Positions 23,445 to 26,111 of a DNA stretch of 26,111 nt are shown here, one piece after another. The translations under genes were made by a program, and so were the position numbers. Each line of letters opens with the position of its first letter. Position 1 is the stretch's first letter. Source of the stretch: CAVQBP01 sp964448105. Lineage in GTDB: Bacteria > Bacteroidota > Ignavibacteria > Ignavibacteriales > Ignavibacteriaceae. The notes beneath the pieces were generated by a model. That model saw only the letters and a program-made list of their open reading frames with translations. It was not told the DNA's origin and did not search any database. The stretch spans positions 1-26,111 of the forward strand of contig CAYUVK010000069.1 in assembly GCA_964448105.1 (NCBI GenBank), given 5' to 3'.

Positions 23445-24593
23445 ATGCTTCAGTTCAAACAAATAATAATATATATTTTAATTATCGGCGCTGCACAAGC
23501 CCTGCAGCTTACAATAGTACTATTTCGTAAAAAGGAAAATCATATAGCAAACAGGGTCCTGGCAATTACTATGCTTTTGTTTGCAGTTGATCTGCTTTCC
23601 ATTGTATTGTTTGTGACCGGTGAGATAATGAATGTACCGCAGCTAATGGCAATAAGCAATACATTTCCATACTTGTACGGTCCGAATATATATCTTTATG
23701 TTCTGTTATTAACTCGCAATGAAAAAGTATTTAAGCCTGTATATTTTCTTCATTATATCCCGTTTGTATTAACACATATTTACGGTCTGTTCTTTTTTTA
23801 TTTCCAGCCGCAATCATTCTATGAAAACCTGATGATACCTAATAGTGCAGTTCCATGGCACTTTGCTCTAATAGGTGATTTGATACCTGTCTCAGGTGTA
23901 ATTTATACTTCTCTCGCCGTTAGGGAAACAATAAAATTCAATAATAGAATTAAAGATTCATATTCGAATATTGATCGAATTAATCTGAGATGGCTTACAT
24001 ATTTTGTAATTGGTACAGTTGCAATCTGGACAATTGTATTATTCTCTTATTCAATTAGTTTCTTTTACGGAGAAGAATTCAGGGCAAATACTCTTATATA
24101 TATCGGTATGGCAGTATTCATATTTTTAATCGGTTATAGGAGCCTGCGGCAGCCGGAAGTAATATTAATAGCTTCTGATATTCCCCAAACAAAAACACAA
24201 AATGAATCTTATAAAAAATCGGGATTATCCGATCAATTTGCTGTAAATGCAATTGAAAAATTAAATAAGATAATGGAAGACGAAAAACCATATTTAAAGA
24301 ATGATCTGAATCTCTCCGATCTTGCGGCCTTGGTAAATTTAACTACTCACAATTTATCAGAGATCATAAATACAAAGCTCAACCAGAATTTTTATGATTA
24401 TATAAACAAGTACCGGGTTGAAGAAATTAAAAGACTAATTGGAAATGATCGAGAAAATAAATTCAGTATCCTGGGTTTAGGATTTGAAGCAGGTTTCAAT
24501 TCAAAATCGGCATTTTATTCTGCCTTTAAAAAGGTTACGGGTATTACTCCTGCTCAATACAGGAACGATACCCGGAACGTAAAAGTTGCATGA
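23445..24593 (+). CDS. Membrane-bound AraC-family transcription regulator
   Basis: 382 residues. The N-terminal 230 or so hold about seven hydrophobic helices (first at 7-26, then IANRVLAITMLLFAVDLLSI, YLYGPNIYLYVLLLT, YIPFVLTHIYGLFFFYF, FALIGDLIPVSGVIYTSLA and two more before residue 235). The C-terminal 100 form a double-HTH AraC domain: LSDLAALVNLTTHNLSEIIN and the second helix pair with the signature FSILGLGFEAGFNSKSAFYSAFKKVTGITPAQYR. This layout is common in Bacteroidota, where such regulators often sit beside TonB-dependent receptors. Here a receptor gene converges on it, so control of that receptor is possible but unproven. Signal and target are unknown. Confidence 0.88.
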   Translation: MLQFKQIIIYILIIGAAQALQLTIVLFRKKENHIANRVLAITMLLFAVDLLSIVLFVTGEIMNVPQLMAISNTFPYLYGPNIYLYVLLLTRNEKVFKPVYFLHYIPFVLTHIYGLFFFYFQPQSFYENLMIPNSAVPWHFALIGDLIPVSGVIYTSLAVRETIKFNNRIKDSYSNIDRINLRWLTYFVIGTVAIWTIVLFSYSISFFYGEEFRANTLIYIGMAVFIFLIGYRSLRQPEVILIASDIPQTKTQNESYKKSGLSDQFAVNAIEKLNKIMEDEKPYLKNDLNLSDLAALVNLTTHNLSEIINTKLNQNFYDYINKYRVEEIKRLIGNDRENKFSILGLGFEAGFNSKSAFYSAFKKVTGITPAQYRNDTRNVKVA

Positions 24594-24594
24594 A

Positions 24595-24653
24595 CTGTCA
24601 TACTGAGTTTATCTAAGTATGACCGTAAGTCTTCGACAAGCTCAGACTGACAG
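24595..24653. repeat. Imperfect 59-bp inverted repeat between convergent genes
   Basis: Arms CTGTCATACTGAG (24595-24607) and CTCAGACTGACAG (24641-24653) pair at 11 of 13 positions, and the similarity continues inward (GAGTTTATCTAAG against GAGCTTGTCGAAG). The core CTTCGACAAGCTCAG is familiar from dispersed intergenic repeats in many bacterial genomes. It lies right after the AraC-type gene's stop and before the convergent TonB receptor gene's end, so it may also act as a terminator. Confidence 0.6.
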
Positions 24654-24666
24654 GTAATTATTATAC

Positions 24667-26111
24667 TCAAAACTCATACTCAACACCGATTACCGGCAAT
24701 GTGCTCCACTGGGTTTGAGAATCGATATCGTTTTTCACTTCATTCCAGTAATAAAATGCAATGTTTTTCCTGTTGTAAACATTCCACACACTTAAATAAA
24801 CCAGCAGGCTTGAGCTGCTGAAGTAAAATCTTTTATCTACCCTGATGTTCATTGAATGGTAATCAGGCAATCTTTGTGAATTGGTTTTGCTTAAATCCCA
24901 GATTCCTACTCCCGCTTTCTTTGAAGCTTCATAATCAAACGGAGTATAAGGAGCTCCGCCGGCATAGACCCATCTAATCTTAAATTCCCAATCATTGCTT
25001 GGAATGTAGCCGCCTTCAAGGTTAATATTGAACCTGTTATCATAGATCCTGTTGTGCCATCTGCCGGAGTAATCTCTATAGCTTGAATTCGATAATGATC
25101 CGCTTACCAATCCATAGAAATCCTCAGCTAATTTTTTCTGAAGGATTACTTCAATTCCTTTTGCATTTGCTCTTCCATTATCTTTTAAGGTAGCATTGCT
25201 CCAGAAAATTCCAAATACCTGAACCTGGTCAAACAAAAACATTGTCGGCTGTGCAGGATTTATCGGGAAGTTGAAATAATCTTTGTAATAAACTTCAACA
25301 CTTAAACGAGCTGCATTTCCCAGCTTATGACTGAATCCCGCTATGTAATGAACAGCGGAAGGTGTTTTAAGGGATTTAAAATCTTCACTTTGTACAAGTA
25401 TGTTATTGGGGATCTCCTGGTGATATAATCCGGCACTGACTGAAAAGGATGTTTTGGGATTCAGCTGGTAAGTTAAAGATGCCCTTGGAGAGACATTCAA
25501 GTTTTGATTATATGTAAAGTAGTCTATTCTTGTTCCATAATCTAATTTTAAATTTTCTAAAAGACTGATATGATGAACGCCAAAAACTCCTAATTTGTAT
25601 CCGTTCATTTTATTATTAATATATAAAGGAGGCGTGATACCGCCATACTGATCCTCGTATTCTCCGTAATGTGTGTTATATTTTATAAACATTCCCGATA
25701 GATCCGTTCCGAATTCTAAGCTGTTCCGGTTGTTCAGTTTAAGGTAATTTAAATTTCTAAATCGTAAAATATTTTCCTTCGAATTATTTCTATAAAACTG
25801 CTGCTGTGTTGCTGTTTTACCATAATCCAGATTATACTTAACATAAGTATATGCAATTGAGGTATTCGAAAAACCTTTATCATTCCAGATATGCTGCCAG
25901 TTAGCACCCGTTGTATTGGTTATTCCGTTTGTTTTGCCGTACATGTTTGCATCATTTTTTATTGCTTTATCTGCATCAAGATAGATCTCATCAACTGAGA
26001 ATACATCAAGTAGAGATAAGCTGTTTTTATCATCAAAATCATATGCAATCTTCCCCTGCATATCTCCATACTTAGGGAGCGGCGAACCTTCTTCAATCTG
26101 GTTAACAAGCA
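24667..26111 (-). CDS. TonB-dependent receptor, C-terminal barrel (partial)
   Basis: The frame is open to the right edge of the window (LVNQIEEGSPLPKYGDMQGK before the first in-frame Met at 26061), so that Met is internal and the N-terminal plug lies outside. About 480 residues of outer-membrane barrel are visible as repeated amphipathic strands with aromatic girdles (NSLEFGTDLSGMFIKYNTHY, LKLDYGTRIDYFTYNQNLNV, SPRASLTYQLNPKTSFSVSAG, LYHQEIPNN, NINLEGGYIPSNDWEFKIRW, YLSVWNVYNRKNIAFYYWN), ending VIGVEYEF with a terminal aromatic, as barrels do. The block SPRASLTYQLNPKTSFSVSAGLYHQ is typical of TonB-dependent receptors. Ligand cannot be deduced without the plug. The AraC-type gene converges from the left across a 59-bp inverted repeat. 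Confidence 0.85.
   Translation of the reverse strand, partial: LVNQIEEGSPLPKYGDMQGKIAYDFDDKNSLSLLDVFSVDEIYLDADKAIKNDANMYGKTNGITNTTGANWQHIWNDKGFSNTSIAYTYVKYNLDYGKTATQQQFYRNNSKENILRFRNLNYLKLNNRNSLEFGTDLSGMFIKYNTHYGEYEDQYGGITPPLYINNKMNGYKLGVFGVHHISLLENLKLDYGTRIDYFTYNQNLNVSPRASLTYQLNPKTSFSVSAGLYHQEIPNNILVQSEDFKSLKTPSAVHYIAGFSHKLGNAARLSVEVYYKDYFNFPINPAQPTMFLFDQVQVFGIFWSNATLKDNGRANAKGIEVILQKKLAEDFYGLVSGSLSNSSYRDYSGRWHNRIYDNRFNINLEGGYIPSNDWEFKIRWVYAGGAPYTPFDYEASKKAGVGIWDLSKTNSQRLPDYHSMNIRVDKRFYFSSSSLLVYLSVWNVYNRKNIAFYYWNEVKNDIDSQTQWSTLPVIGVEYEF

Overview
This AT-rich window looks like chromosomal DNA from a low-GC member of the Bacteroidota/Chlorobi group, most likely an Ignavibacteria-like lineage. 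The evidence is a type IX secretion C-terminal domain containing NYPNPFNPST, Bacteroidota-style promoter elements (TTG-N20-TAnnTTT), several TTG starts, a TonB-dependent receptor, and a carotenoid gene set of the kind found in Bacteroidota and green sulfur bacteria. The taxonomic placement is inference from gene content.

Left part (1-8.4 kb): mostly plus-strand enzyme genes. They are a partial C45-type Ntn-hydrolase homologue with TPRs, a GNAT acetyltransferase, a Fes-like esterase, a cupin, an NTF2-like remnant and a class C beta-lactamase-like serine hydrolase. A minus-strand exported pyridoxamine-phosphate-oxidase-fold protein, a plus-strand outer-membrane protein and a minus-strand metallo-beta-lactamase-fold gene follow. 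Many are broken: the esterase, the metallohydrolase and a later SRPBCC gene each have a single-base frameshift, the serine hydrolase has an in-frame TAA, the NTF2 gene is a stub, and the C45 homologue has Arg where the nucleophilic Cys is expected.

Middle part (8.4-10.5 kb): minus-strand DUF6544-like membrane protein, NTF2-like protein and DinB-like protein.

Core (10.8-22.1 kb): a compact minus-strand carotenoid operon. In transcription order it has a secreted DUF4397/T9SS protein, crtI, crtB, an unknown exported protein, a fused crtYcd-type lycopene cyclase, crtD, a PlsC-type acyltransferase (CruD-like), a GT2 glycosyltransferase (CruC-like), cruF, crtZ and a frameshifted SRPBCC gene. Most junctions overlap by 1-25 nt. 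Divergent from it is a CarH-type MerR/B12 photoreceptor gene that keeps the Trp-x9-Glu-His light-sensing signature. The shared intergenic region carries 11-bp-phased TTAGACA-like units over both promoters, which is the layout expected for B12-dependent, light-relieved repression. The enzyme set predicts a monocyclic saproxanthin-like xanthophyll that is glycosylated and acylated.

Right part (22.1-26.1 kb): a lipoprotein HiPIP, a REP-associated tyrosine transposase (RAYT) with a degraded HUH motif and a perfect 28-bp palindrome inside its own reading frame, an orphan hairpin/T-run, a membrane-bound AraC-type regulator, a dispersed-type imperfect inverted repeat, and the C-terminal barrel of a TonB-dependent receptor running off the window. 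No tRNA, rRNA or CRISPR array was recognised.
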